From positions 4,464,001 to 4,528,000 of the forward strand of contig LSAX01000002.1 of NCBI GenBank assembly GCA_001557505.1: a stretch of DNA of 64,000 nucleotides, written 5' to 3'. Numbering within the stretch: position 1 is the stretch's first letter; every line of letters starts with the position of its first letter. This DNA comes from Reticulascus tulasneorum (Eukaryota; Ascomycota; Sordariomycetes; Glomerellales; Reticulascaceae). Made by a program: the position numbers and the translations under genes. Shown piece after piece: positions 19,522 to 31,945 of the stretch. Under the pieces are notes generated by a model. That model searched no databases, was not told the origin of the DNA, and saw only the letters and a list, made by a program, of their open reading frames with translations.

Positions 19522-21670
19522 TTATGTGGGTATCAAAGAACTTGTACAATCATCTCTACTCTTTTGCTTTGCAGAGTCTCCTTCTGCAATAGATCCAACT
19601 TCTATCAGCAACGGCAGTTTTTTCTTGCCGTCGGCAACACACACTGCGAATCTAAACGATGCATCCATATCCTCTTCCGCCTTTTCCCTCTTCTTTTCTG
19701 CCCACTCGACGGCCCTCGTCCGCTTCACTATATCCAGTTCGTCCGTAGCGTTCGCCATGCGCAGCACCCCACCCAAGGTGAGAAAATTGTCGACTGACAG
19801 GCGATGTTTCAGCACTAGTCGCACCAACTCTGCCATAGCAAAAATGATGCAGACCAGAAAAGCCGAGGCTGCCCACTGCCACCCCAGGCGCGGTCCCGAT
19901 GCGTAGATCTGCCACTGAATCGGAAACGATGGGATGAGAGTGTCGTTGTGAAAACGCTGCGTCCACTTAGCTACGGTGAGCTGGTGCTGAGCTACGACCG
20001 CCAGTACAGGGCCAAGGCCAGCGGCGTCGGAGGCGAGGTTTGTGTTCCGGATTTGGAGTTGGCGTGAGGCTAGGACAAGATGCGGAACAATTCCATGGGC
20101 AGGAAGAAATCCCTGGAGCATGGGCAATATTCCCGCTGTGTGCTTGGCGAGCTGAGATGCAATAGCAGCGTTGAATGATGCACTTTCGACTGCGCGAGGA
20201 AACTTGTAAGGTTGGGCCGAAAGATTGTGTATTTGGGCGTATGCCGGTGCCATATCGACGATCCAAGTTCCGACAGGGAACATGACCTGAGAAACAGTGA
20301 TGGCGCAGGACACACCAGCGAAGCTGAGTCCCGCGCTGGGACCGACCATTATGGTGAAGGTAGAGCTATTGAGCTCGGGCTCCAAGACCTTGAGGCCATT
20401 CTCAGCAATGCCATTAGTGCCATTTGTGGGGGCGGAGCAAGTAGTCGTAAGAGTCGGGACCGTCATGTTTACATTTCCTGTAAAACCCATCGCACCTGCG
20501 GCAAAGGACGGCCCGCCAGCCCTTTGGTCATTGAATAGGTCCGTGATGCGATAGGACTGAATCGAAATGCTCTGCGTCAGCACTCCTTCAACGTCGGTAT
20601 TAATACCAGTCAAAAAGTTCGGTCCTTCGTACACAGGATACCAGTCTCTCGGCTGCCTTGAATAGGCCCCGGGCAGCCTAGTGATTGCCGAGAGCACTCC
20701 AGCTGCCGAGAGACCGCCGGCAAGCTCATCCGCAGCTCCAGCACTCATAATGGGAGCGCCGGCGTCGTCCAGCTGTGGAATGCCCCCGACAGTCTCAAGA
20801 CTCAGGTCCATGTCACCAGACCAATCAGCCCGGTCTAAAGTCATTAGAGGGGCTTGGATCGTCCATTTTCGATCGCTGCGGTAGGATTCTATGTCCGTCC
20901 ATTTAGTCGGGTACCACCTCTTCTTTGGCCAGGCCAACGTATTCATCCCAAGACCTAGAAATATGACACAAATCGAGACGGGAAAGCACATCAAGAAGCG
21001 CCAGATACCCCTCCTCCGTCTCCTGTGGAAGTTTCGGATAGCCACCCATGGTTTCGCTAATTCGCTTTTCAGCTGCTCAACATCTTGCACGGTAGCACCA
21101 ACATCGGGCTGGATGATCCAAAGGGTGGCGTAAATAACGGCCATTTTCTCCAGGCAGTATTGAACGAGGAGATCGATGAGCTTGTTGAGAAGACCAAGAC
21201 ATGCAATTTGCAGGTCCTCGTCAATACCAACGCCGAGGATATGCATTTCATTCATGATAAACTGCTTATTAAGTCCACCTAAAACGAGTGCTCTAGTTGG
21301 CTGGTTAGGTTAACAAGGCAGGACATTCCACTCCATAAGAAACGTACAGGACGAGCACCGCGATCGCACCAAGTGGCGCAATAAAGTCACCGAGCCATGC
21401 CCAACCGCCAGCAAGCCCCAGGCTGTGAGCATACCGCTTTTCATCTTCTGCTCGTGAATATATCGTGCTGATGATAGAAAGGCATGAACGGTCGGCGGGT
21501 CGACTTGAAAATGTTGCTGGATCGAGTCGAGTCGTTAACTCATACGATTCGCCATTATTGCCGTACCCACCACGCACTTCGTCTGCACGTGCCGTTGCCG
21601 ACTTGGCGTGCAGGTCCGAGATGTTCGATCGACCTGACAACCAAGCGCCAATTTCTGTCTCGTTTACCAT
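19522..21670 (-). CDS. Uncharacterised fungal multi-pass membrane protein
   Basis: Two minus-strand exons, 21670-21325 and 21278-19522, are joined over a 46-bp intron (GTCCTG...TTTTAG) for about 700 residues. Hydrophobic segments occur near residues 95-115 (WLGDFIAPLGAIAVLVLYVSYG), after the junction (LLNKLIDLLVQYCLEKMAVIYATLWI), near residue 210 (WRFLMCFPVSICVIFLGLGMN) and near residue 600 (WQWAASAFLVCIIFAMAELVRLVL). A loop of about 370 residues with N-glycosylation sites lies between the last two and is probably outside the cell. The C-terminal tail is charged. The layout resembles the DUF3176 protein at 13962-15893, but I do not see its sequence signature. No function is known to me. Confidence 0.75.
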
Positions 21671-22543
21671 AAGTGAGGCTTATTATGAAAAGCTCTAGCT
21701 AGTATGGGTAGAATATCTGCAAGCGAAGAGATGTTGGAGTGCCACGAGTTTACGTCGGGGAAATTTATTCCTGGTGCCTCGCAACACAGGGATTGCCCCT
21801 TTTTGGTGCAGAACTTGCAAGGGGGTCAGCTGCACCACCCGACGCAGATCGGTATAATCTCGGTTACGAACGATCGAACTCCACCACTGGTACGGAGTAT
21901 ATGTGGGTTCTCCGGTATTATGTGGTATTCGTGGTTGGAGGCTTGGAGAACCCGATTGTATTTGAGACGAGCGAGGGCTCGTCATCAGCTTCTCTCGGAA
22001 ATGAACTTTAAAATGCTCAACATTGAACAGCAACTGTCGCCTTTTCATTCAGCATTTACAATGACCGCCAGATCCAGCGGTCGACGCCTAGTAGATTCCG
22101 CAACATTTGCACATGGATGAGAAGGGTCTGGCCACAAGGCTTGTGACACTCAAACAGTCTATTGTTCTTCCTGTCGTAGTTTTCTGATCTCTGTTGTGAG
22201 CCGTCGTACCGACTCATTGATTGTGTAGCTAGATTCCCTTTACGCTGATCTGGGCTAATCACTTGTCTTTGTAACGGGACAGGCCTGCTGTCCGCATCGT
22301 GGAACGATGTAGACTGTGGCATTGGATGGGACCTCTGCAGACTTGGTGGCCTTGGCCTTGGTATGGTCACGAGCCGGGAACACTGTTTTAATATCGAAAC
22401 GAAGAATTTGATCTCGTATAGAGTGTACGGCATAACAAGCCATCAGGTACCTATTAGATAGTTTTCCCAAACGGCTGCCCAACAAGTGGGCCAGATGTAT
22501 GGATTGGCAGGCTCTCGCAGAATTTGAACTCCTCTTCCTTTAT
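21671..22543. other. Intergenic, nothing supported
   Basis: Short open frames on both strands (for example 21704-22120 plus) have no recognisable features. Confidence 0.45.
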
Positions 22544-22807
22544 TTATTTTGCGTTGAACCGGTCGTAAGTGCGACCGAGGTTGTTACGATCCGCACGTCC
22601 GTAGTGGTTCTTCTCGAGATCTTTCTGTGCAGCAGGCAAGAATTTGCATTTGTACCAATCTGCTTGGGCCTTGTGGTCTTTCTTCGCAGGCGAATATAGC
22701 GCAGTATGGTATGTGCTGTCCTCACTCCCTCGGCTACCATCTTCGTTGGTAAACTCGGCGTTATAAGTGTATCGGTAATAGAAATAGCCAACCTGTCCGT
22801 GAGACAT
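22544..22807 (-). CDS. Small hypothetical protein, 87 residues
   Basis: The ATG at 22807 opens an 87-codon frame whose product looks protein-like. It is rich in Tyr, Lys and Asp, soluble, has no signal peptide, and contains KKDHKAQADWYKCKFLPAAQ. It is one of the few frames in this 2-kb gap with balanced composition. No homologous family was recognised. It could also be one exon of a larger gene. Confidence 0.45.
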   Translation of the reverse strand: MSHGQVGYFYYRYTYNAEFTNEDGSRGSEDSTYHTALYSPAKKDHKAQADWYKCKFLPAAQKDLEKNHYGRADRNNLGRTYDRFNAK

Positions 22808-23795
22808 GGTGTGTAATACCGAGGGAGATAGTTGTTGAAGAAACCAATATTGGGAAGAAGTTGATCTAAAATCTTTCGGAGGCACTGAAGGGCGAATAAA
22901 TTGCTTTGAAGACTAGAAATCCGTGTATCACAGGATAACAGGATATGTGTGCCACAGGGTAATAAATCATTGGATAACACTTCAGGTTTCCCAGGCGGGG
23001 CATCCATTCTTATGGATTGCTTGGAAAGCTGAGGAGCGCAATAAAGTACGTTAGCTTAGCATATAGCTGTGTGTTGGTATCCTGATTTGCTTGACTAGAC
23101 GGCCGAGTTGCCGAACTGATTGGCCGAATCCCAGTTGAAAAAGCAGACTGAAATATAGAAACGCCCGGCTTCTTAGAGATATGCACCGATATGCGCCTGG
23201 CATGCAAGCCTAAAATGTGGAAAGTAACACTTGCAGCTGTGGCAAGGCTGCTTGACATGGAACAGACTGATGAAATAGCGGCGATATCAAGATGGCGCTT
23301 GGCGTGATCGAAGCTACACTAATCTGCCCAGGCTGATAGATTACAGTATTTTTAAAGTTTATTCAGAGGCGTTTAAGTTAGCTCTTCTCTCCCAGTTGCC
23401 TCGTGCCACGCATCAAAAAAATACATTCCAAGCATCTCCGCATCAATGATTATGTACCTGCCATGGTTCGCAATGAGAGCCTTCAGAATCTCCTATCTCT
23501 GTACGGTACCACATGCATGAGAGGTATGTATACAGCAAAGAAACCGGCACAGCTTCAATGCTGAGAGCCTGGTTTCTCCGATTAGGTCTCAATCCTGGAA
23601 TAGTGCAGTGCCTGCTACTGGCGTCTCGGCACGACGAAAACACCTTCAGCCTCGACCATATCAACGCCTGACAAAACGGAAGATCGCCAACCACAACCCG
23701 CAAAGATTGAAATCTTGTCGCTAACAATGCCAAGATAAGCCAAGGGTAGAGCCTGTTCTGTTACAGACACGCTCGAATTGAGGATGGTCAAAGAT
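22808..23795. other. Intergenic, nothing supported
   Basis: Only short frames are present, none with domains. The right end borders the second MITE insertion. Confidence 0.45.
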
Positions 23796-23803
23796 AAATA
23801 GAT

Positions 23804-24326
23804 CAGCGCTGCAGCAAATACAAATCTATTTGCAAATATTTCAACGATTGCAAGCAAAGCAAAGCAAATTAGCTATGTCCCTCAAGCAAATCAACGCAAA
23901 TGAAACAGCTTCAATATTTGAATGTTTGCAGAGGCGTATCACATGACTAGGCACGTGCCTATCCACGTGGATAGTCCTGATTCCCTATATCCCCAGTTGA
24001 AATGAGCTCTCTTTTGGGGCAAAATACGTCGAATCTGACGCGTTTACTAGATCTATCGCGCAGTATACTGCTTCAAATTACAAGTTACCCTTCGTCCAGG
24101 CCCTCTAGAGAGCCTGCTGCTCGTAGGGAGGTTGATGATGAGGCTGATAACTTGATATAACCTCATCTTGTTATATATAGGGGCCTCAAACCTTGCTTCA
24201 ATGCAACGATAGCAAATCAAGCAAATATTTGCAAATCAAGCAAATCAAGCAAATTGAGGGCTTCAAAACGTCAAACAAACCAAATCCGAGGCCATATTTG
24301 CTTTGCTTGTATTTGCTGCAGCGCTG
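23804..24326. mobile_element. hAT-type MITE, copy 2 (less mutated)
   Basis: A 523-bp element of the same length as the copy at 8272-8794, with the same 20-bp terminal repeats. Its own 8-bp target duplication AAATAGAT lies at 23796-23803 and 24327-24334. The different target duplications prove two separate insertions, not a segmental duplication. It keeps C or G at 10 of the 11 sites where the copies differ. Confidence 0.93.
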
Positions 24327-24334
24327 AAATAGAT

Positions 24335-25294
24335 GACAGATTCTTGCGACACTGCAAATGTCATACGAGAGACCTGTAATCGAGTGGTTTTCACCAGTCA
24401 GGGAAACATGACTGTTCAAGAGGTGGAATGCGATAACTGCTCTGTGAGTTCGCCTGCAGCCTGGGTTGCTGTTAATTGACTCCTGTCCTCGTTCCTGTGG
24501 ATTGAGCGTCAATCGCGGACGTTCTTTCCATGGGAAAATAAGTCACCAGCAATTGGGATTTGAGCTGTGTTTTATACAGTTGTGCCCAGAAGACTACAAT
24601 TATAGCATTCCAGGTCTTCCCAGCGAGCTCCAGAGTTCTATCGCACAAGATCGCATGAAGTTCGCTAGCTTATGTTAGTCCGCCGCCGCTTATTCTCTGG
24701 TGTACAGCTATATCGCCTTGGCGACTCTAGCACATAGTCCCCACAGACCTTGGCATGCTTTTTACTCCACGAAAGAAACTCATGCGGGGGGCGGCCCGTT
24801 GGGAGGCACTGCGTCGCCATGGCATCCCATTGGAGCTCTTATCGAGTCTTCCTCAGCGACAGGGATTGTGACGTCTCACGCGTGTCCGTCTATTCTACTA
24901 ACCCGAGGCCTTTCCTTATGGGGCATCTGGGCTTTGATCATGGGCGAGATTCCATTCTGTCGTATTAAGAAACCTGGACTTTCCCCGCTCCCCGCATGTA
25001 AGTCAGCCTGGGGTAGTAACAGGGCCTTGCAGGGAATCTCTGCGGATGCGATTTGAGTGCTACCCCAATTAGACCCCATTAATAAAGGCCCGAGGAAAGG
25101 ACTTTTTCTCGGCAACAAAAAGGGCGAGCATGCATCAGATGAGATACAATAAGCAATTGTGGACATGGTTGTGAGCTCGGCACGCCAACATCCTAGGCCT
25201 TCCGTCCCCATCGCCTCGCAGTTCGGTCAATTTGGCGCGGGCTAGCATCCCAATCTTAACCTGTCTAGAGTATTGCAATAATCACCACCGGACG
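24335..25294. other. Intergenic, upstream of the secreted glycosidase-like gene
   Basis: Nothing recognised apart from short open frames. The right end is the promoter of the next gene. Confidence 0.5.
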
Positions 25295-25301
25295 TATAAA
25301 A
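25295..25301 (+). promoter_or_regulatory. TATA box of the secreted glycosidase-like gene
   Basis: TATAAAA lies 109 bp before the chosen ATG at 25410. An ATG at 25301 overlaps the box and probably lies upstream of the transcription start, so it should not matter. Confidence 0.6.
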
Positions 25302-25409
25302 TGGATCGACTAATGAGCGAGAAAGCGAGAGGAGAACCGTTGAGCCATCTCCGGAGTGCCTCATTCAGTAACCAAATTTCCGGAACAACTCGCAAGGCTG
25401 GTCATAAAC

Positions 25410-28223
25410 ATGATCCTGCACAGCTCCTGGGTTCTCTGGCAGTTTGCTGCGGTGCTCAGCGGCATTGTGCCTGGAATATTCTGCCAGAAGGATGACCTTG
25501 GTATAGCTAACGGGACCCTCACCCTTGAAACGGCCAACTTTGTGGCTGTCATTGGGAAGGCCTCCCAGGTACTGGTGTCTCTGAAACCTACCGGCCACGT
25601 TTTTGACTATCTTCCTTTCGACAAGCTCTCTCGTCGTACTGCAAATGGCATGTATCACTGGGGAGATATCACCTACCGATACCGCACCACTGGCTCTGTC
25701 AACTGGACCAATGTCGACTCGACGACTGCCAGGCAACCTGTTCTTAATTTGACTGGTGATGCCCTTGCCACTGCAGATTTGTCTCCGACCCTTCCCCCCG
25801 GCCCGCTCAAAATTACCCGTGAGTGGATTGACGTCTCTGGCGATCTCGGCTTGCGGTTCACCATCCAAAATACCGGTTCCGAAACTGTAGAGCTGGGCAG
25901 TTTAGGCTTTCCAGCCGAAGTCAACAACATTTTTACCGACCGCAAGGCCCCTGATATGTCAGCCAACTGCTCTTTAATGGATCCATATATTGGTATGCAT
26001 GCCGGGCATCTCCGAGTCACCCCAGTTAGTGGGAATGGACCTGCGCTTGTAGTTACGCCACTTGGCGACACGCCGTTCGAGGCATATCGAAACTTGGAGG
26101 AGGAATCGGTCAGTGGTACTCGATACGACAGCCAAGGCTTCGAGGGTTATTATGAGTGGCAAGTGCTCACCAAGGCCTGGGCCGAAAATGAGTGGAAGAA
26201 TGTCCAGCCGTGGAATCCACCTTCGGCGCGGACACTGGAGCCGGAGCAGCATCTGACATTTGGACCCCGCTTCACGGCAGCAAGGTCCGGACTGAGGGAG
26301 ATTGATGCTGTTATTGGGACGACAGGGACACCAAATGCTCGTGGAGTTCCGGGATTCATTGTTCCGAGAGACCTGACCGCACAACTGCACCTGAAGGCCG
26401 ATATCGCTGTTCGTTCCATCACTGTCGAGCCAACGGGATTCCTGTTATTCACAGAAGTAGGTGACAAAGCCTACGACGTGCAAGCGTCCGAGTCTGCTTG
26501 GGGCAGAACTCGGGTGACTATCATGTACGACGACGACAGGGTACAGACCGTGCACTACTATATCACCAAACCAGGCACTGTAGCTGTCTCAGACCTTGGT
26601 CACTTTTTAACTACCGATCAATGGTTCGATGACCCTTCCGACCCGTTTGGACGCAGTCCGGCGGTATTGACCTATGACTGGGAAAAGCGCGCCATTGTTT
26701 TACAGGAGGATCGAGCAATCATCTGTGGACTAAGTGACGAGGGTGGCGCCGGCTCCTACCTGGCTGCAACCATGAAGCAAGTTATCAATCCAAAAGCAGC
26801 GGAGGTTGCAAAGCTAGAGGCTTTTGTCGACCAGGTTCTATTTGGCAGCGTGCAGGACGACACTAACTACACCGTCAAGCGCAGCGTATTCTTCTACCAA
26901 CCGGCCTTAGTACCCAACTACACCTACGATCCCAATATGAGCTGGAAAAACCCCTCGCTTTCTTTTCCGAGGTTCAGGGCTTACGAAATCAACCGCGCCT
27001 ATAATTACGTTCATCCTGCAGCTGCGTACTGGGGATTGCATCGAGTCGGCCGGGCGTATCCTGATTTACTGAAGGTTCACACCTGGGAGTGGTATCTGGA
27101 TCAAGCCTTCAAAACAATCATGCGTGCCATGCAGCCAGACATTGCGTACAATCATGAGGGTCTCATGTGCGAGACCATAATTGGGGAGATTCTGAAGGAT
27201 CTTCAAAGGGCCAATGAATTAACTAAGTTCGAGCAACTACTTGCGGCAATGAAAGACCGTGCGGATGGATGGGATGCGAAAGAAGTCCCGTTCGGGAGTG
27301 AATTCTCTTGGGATTCGACCGGCCAGGAGGGGGTTTACTACTGGAGCAAGTGAGTCTAGCTTCTTAAACTGAATGACGTTGGCGCTCATGTGGGAACTAG
27401 GTATTTCGGCCACGGCAAGACTGCATTGAAAGCACTGTCCTCTGTCATGGGCTACACACCGTCTGTTCCCCACTGGGGATGGAACGGAAACGCCCGCCGG
27501 TATTGGGATTCCCAGTGAGTATCCTACAACCGTGTGGTGAAAGTTCCAGCTGCTCACACTGTACTCAGAGTCGCTGGCAAGATTCGTCGCATCGAGCGCC
27601 AACTTCACCATTATGGGTCTGCCCTCAATTCCCTTGTACTCTTCTCCGCGTTCCGCTCCAATCCCTCAGACGCCTATCTTCTCCGCGTCGGCTACGCCGG
27701 TATCTCCGGCCCGACATCCAACATCAACCAAGCAGGCTTCGCCGCCGCGGCCTTCCACTCCTATCCAGATACAATGAAGTGGGATGGTTATAGCGCGGAC
27801 TACGGTCAGGGCTTTGTCGGCTTAACCCTCGGCTCTGGCACTTACGTTGTCAAGGACCCGGAACTCGGGTTGATCGCTTACGGAGGTTTGTTGACCCTTG
27901 GTGAGGACCGCACTGTTACTGTGCAGACACGAGACCCTGTTCGTAAGAGAGTGTTCATCGGACCGTTGGGAGTGTGGATCTCTCTGGATGCGGGCATTAT
28001 AAGCAAGTTTAGTTACCGCGCGTGCCCTGCACGAGTGGTACTCACTCTAACGCAGCTGGAGGGAGCCCCCAATGCCCAGAATACTGTTGTGTGGGTAGAG
28101 CGAACAAATGGGACTTCGAAATATGCGGTTTTGACGGAGGGAATCGAGGAGTTCCGGGGTGGTTGGAGCGTGCCGTTGGATAAGGAGACAGTGACCATCG
28201 AAGTTGGACCTGTTAAGACATAG
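25410..28223 (+). CDS. Large secreted glycosidase-like protein (DUF5695-type)
   Basis: Three exons, 25410-27349, 27401-27514 and 27569-28223, give 902 residues. Introns are 51 and 54 bp with GTGAGT donors. The open frame begins further upstream, but the first usable ATG is at 25410, where a signal peptide starts (MILHSSWVLWQFAAVLSGIVPGIFC). The N-terminal half is beta-rich. The middle (SFPRFRAYEINRAYNYVHPAAAYWGLHRVGRAYP and beyond) resembles an alpha/alpha-toroid such as those of glycoside hydrolases. A conserved-looking HWGWNGNARRYWD follows the first intron. The C-terminal part is again beta-rich. I recall this architecture as DUF5695; the name is from memory. Several N-glycosylation sites fit secretion. 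It probably acts on plant or microbial polysaccharide. No catalytic residue can be assigned. Confidence 0.8.
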
Positions 28224-29607
28224 AACTCTTTGCTTAAATTTGTATTTGGTCTGCAGCCACAACTGATTACAGGTTCCTAGCGCGACAAGCATCCGCTAAT
28301 CGTAGTATCATATTTCAGGAATTTCTAGTTGTATTACGAGGAGCAGATGTCCAGAGACTATTACCTCCTGGCAATGTTCCAGTCCCCCCAGTTTATCTAC
28401 ATGGAGAATTTCTAGCAGCCGCCGACGGAGTATTTGTAGCCAAATGCCTTTTTAATGCATACGAAGCTTGGGGATATCCTCAATCCATATCTAGGTATGA
28501 AGCTAAGTTTCAAGACTGAGTGCCACTGAATTACTAGTCAAGCAAAGATGTCTGATTAATTCGTCCTTCCGGCATTGCACGTCTAGCCCTATATGACGCC
28601 TGTTCCACCCCATGCTGAAGACACAAGTTGCGGTGCCGTTCTGTGGAGGATGTCAGAACTTGGGCAAGATTGTAGCCGGTCGCGTTGATCTGAAATAAAT
28701 AAAACCAGCGGGGCAAAACGAGAGCTAGGGAGTGGATATGGCCATATTAGTTTCATATCTGTATGAGTACATTGGTTGTCATAGCTTGCATGTTAGCCAC
28801 AAAAGCCCCACGAGCATGCCCGTGCTGAAAATGTTTCAACACAAGCAAACGCCGATACTTTGGGAGTATTCGCTTCGTATTGTAACGGTGTTATGCAATC
28901 TTGCTACTGAACTCTGTCACAAAAACGACAGCAATACCATCGCCTACCATCCCGTCGCGCCCTGTTCAATGCTGTTGCCTATGGTAAATGATGAAAGCCG
29001 GTGGCCTAGGACTGGTCTTGACGAGGAGTGAAGTATCACATTGGGTAATGGGTCAGACTGGGGCAAGCCAAACCAGGAATCAGATCAAAGTATCACATCC
29101 GACGAAGAATGCATAGCGCCAACCATGGGGAATCAGAAAGTCACTCTAAATACCAAGATTTTCTCCGGATCACAAGCACTCAAAATACGCCATGTCCTGG
29201 TTCTAAATGTGTTTTTCATCCGTTGAATCCTGCGGATCAAGACTCATGAGGTTGCAGCATAAAAAAAGTCCGGTCCAGGCCCCATCTGATCCATGACTTC
29301 AATGCGCTAGGCTACGATGTTTATCCCAAAGTTGGATTTCGGCGCGTGCCTCAGTGACATAGCGGCGTTTCGTCCTATGTTTCCAAACCGGCTCTCATTT
29401 GCAACCAAGCCGAACTGCAAGGAGAACTCCAATATGTCAATGAACAAAAGGGCCAGATTATCCTCGAAACATTCCGTGTACGAAAGAGATACTCATATTA
29501 TTCGGGCATTCCGTTCTTCTAGTCGATCTTAAGTTCTTCAACGAGACTTTCAGTGTTGTTGAAGAGCGTTTCTTCGAGCATGATAGTGCGGTCTCCCAGC
29601 TTTCATT
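28224..29607. other. Intergenic region of 1.4 kb, nothing supported
   Basis: Open frames such as 28732-29031 have no domain or signal peptide. The right part is the promoter of the carboxypeptidase-like gene. Confidence 0.5.
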
Positions 29608-31398
29608 ATGTCGTTATCCATCATTACCGTTCTCTTCCTCCTCACATCTTACATCTCTGCCCAATTTGTTGCTCCGCCGACTGATCTCCAAACCGTGCAA
29701 GGTGCCGGCGGAGTTGGTGTTCGCTTCAAGCAAGTCCCGAACGGAATATGCGAGACCAACCCAAACGTTAAGAGCTTTGCTGGGTATGCCGATGTCAGTC
29801 CTACTCAGCACATATATTTCATGTTCTTTGAGGCCCGTAATGGAAATCCCACCCAGGCTCCTTTGACGGTTAGGCTGGATGGCGGCCCCGGGGCAAGTTC
29901 TATGAACGGCCTCTTCTCGGAAATGGGACCTTGCACAATTGATGCCTTTGGCAACGTGGTCAACAACCCGAACTCGTTTTCTGCCGTGAGCAACATGCTA
30001 TTCATGGACCAACCGGCAACTGTTGGATTTTCCTTCACGATTCCCACCAACGCGACGATGTCTCCCCGGACCGCTCAGATCACTCCAACCCAGAGCTGCA
30101 CTACGGCTGACCCCGGTTGTGGAACATTCTCTTCGCCAGATACTTCTTTGACTCCAAATGGAACTGTTGCCGCAGCGCCGGCATTCTATAGTGCCATGCA
30201 AGGCTTTATGGGTGCTTTCCCACAATACTCGTCGAACGGGGTTAATATAAACACCCAATCATACGGTGGACACTACGGGCCTATTTTTGCGGACTTCATT
30301 GTCAAGCAGAACAAGCTTCAGACCCCCGGAACGATTCCTATTCCATTGAAATCTTTGACCATCGAGGATGGCTTCTACGACACTCGCGTCCAGTTCGCCG
30401 CGTACTTCAACTACACAGTCCAGCCAGGTAACCCATATGACTTAAGTCCGTATAACCAAACCCAACAGCAACAGCTTTTCAGTAACGTTTGGGGTCGCGG
30501 TGGGTGTCAAGATCAACAAGCTGCTTGTAACGCCATCCCAGCACCTGCTGATATCGACAACATCTGTGCGGCAGCAGACACCTTCTGCGTCGGAGCAGTG
30601 GAACAATTCTTCGACATCAACGCTCTCCGCTCAGAAGACGACATCCGCGAGCTTGCGCCCGACCCATTTCCACCGGCCTTCTTCGTATCTTATCTCAACA
30701 GGGCCGATATCCAACAGGCAATCGGCGCCACCACGAACTTCACGCAGGCCTCTGTGCAGACATTTACGGCCTTCAACTCGACGGGCGACGATAGCCGCAC
30801 TGGAGAGCTCGTTACAAGAGCCATGACCTCGCTGCTCCAAGAAGGTGTCACCGTCGCCATGTTTGGAGGAGATGCCGACTACGACAGCAATCTGATCGGA
30901 GCGCAGATCGTGGCGGACAACGTCGGCGCTCCGGGTTGGCAGAACGCCGGGATTGTAAATATGACTGTGCTGAGCAACGGTCAGATCCCGGGGGAGACGA
31001 GGCAAGCCGATGCCTTTTCTTTCACTAGGCTATACTTCGCAGGCCATTTCTCGGCTTTCAATGCCCCTGAGGCTGCGCTTCGGATTTTTCAGCGCGCGAT
31101 TACTGGGATGGACATTGCAACAGGGACGATGCCGATGACGCTAGGGCGGAACGTTACCACGATAGGGAGCCTGACGAGCACGTTCAAAGAAGGACCAGGA
31201 ACGATTCAGACGCAGGTTATTCCTCCAGGGACGATTTATAACATAGACACTCACGTGCCTGAAATACCAGCAGGACTGGCCACTGCGAGCGGGAAGACAG
31301 TGAATGAACAGATTGGTGCGAGCATGCTTCATCCTTTAGCGGGTATGACGACCAGAAACTTTAAGAAGATGATGGTAGATCAGCGGTTTCGGGTGTAA
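29608..31398 (+). CDS. Secreted serine carboxypeptidase-like protein (peptidase family S10)
   Basis: A single exon of 596 residues. It starts with a signal peptide (MSLSIITVLFLLTSYISAQ). The S10 fold is shown by LDGGPGASSMNGLFSEMGPC, a FMDQPATVGFSF segment and the nucleophile motif SYGGHYGP. The likely catalytic triad is S218, D424 (GGDADYDSN) and H480 (YFAGHFSAF). Cysteine pairs and N-glycosylation sites fit an extracellular or vacuolar enzyme. Two residues that bind the substrate C-terminus in yeast carboxypeptidase Y differ. Its N51 (LNGGPG) is D91 here, and its E145 (GESY) is Q217 here; the equivalent of E65 is kept (E105). Specificity may therefore differ from a normal carboxypeptidase. 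No intron is needed, and length is slightly above the usual 450-550. Confidence 0.88.
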   Translation: MSLSIITVLFLLTSYISAQFVAPPTDLQTVQGAGGVGVRFKQVPNGICETNPNVKSFAGYADVSPTQHIYFMFFEARNGNPTQAPLTVRLDGGPGASSMNGLFSEMGPCTIDAFGNVVNNPNSFSAVSNMLFMDQPATVGFSFTIPTNATMSPRTAQITPTQSCTTADPGCGTFSSPDTSLTPNGTVAAAPAFYSAMQGFMGAFPQYSSNGVNINTQSYGGHYGPIFADFIVKQNKLQTPGTIPIPLKSLTIEDGFYDTRVQFAAYFNYTVQPGNPYDLSPYNQTQQQQLFSNVWGRGGCQDQQAACNAIPAPADIDNICAAADTFCVGAVEQFFDINALRSEDDIRELAPDPFPPAFFVSYLNRADIQQAIGATTNFTQASVQTFTAFNSTGDDSRTGELVTRAMTSLLQEGVTVAMFGGDADYDSNLIGAQIVADNVGAPGWQNAGIVNMTVLSNGQIPGETRQADAFSFTRLYFAGHFSAFNAPEAALRIFQRAITGMDIATGTMPMTLGRNVTTIGSLTSTFKEGPGTIQTQVIPPGTIYNIDTHVPEIPAGLATASGKTVNEQIGASMLHPLAGMTTRNFKKMMVDQRFRV

Positions 31399-31945
31399 AG
31401 GTTATTTGATGTGCAAACATGCAAAATCCAATGGCCCGGCGATAGGCAACTACCAATGGCGGAAGGCATAGAGAAGGAGTTACTGCAAACTCAGAGAGCC
31501 TATATATATCTTGTTTGTTAATGCAGGTATTACCACGGCATCAACAGTAGACAATATCTAGGGAAGTTGCAATTTGAGGAGACAGGCCGATATTATAATG
31601 ATAGGGAATATATATAATCTATAGTAGACTACGTTTAGGACCGGTCCAGAGTAAGAAATTATTGTACTGATGTACTGACTCGCAATAAACTCGTCCCTGC
31701 TAGTCTGAGGTGTACGGATATTCTCAACTGTGAACCCGATGGCGGAAGCAGGCATTTAGTTGCTGGACTGATTCGAACGGAGACTGAACACCCGCTCCTA
31801 TTGGAAGCAGCACTGAGAGCTCATCGGTGAACAATTAGCAAAAAGAAACCATGAGAAAACATTCAAGATGTAAATAAGCCGATGTTGCAGTGGCCAGTCG
31901 CATTACTCTATAACGACAATGGTTGTCATCAGCTTATTCTGGTAA
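31399..31945. other. Convergent intergenic region
   Basis: Lies between two convergent 3' ends (carboxypeptidase-like and UstYa-like). AT-rich, with no gene seen. Confidence 0.55.
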
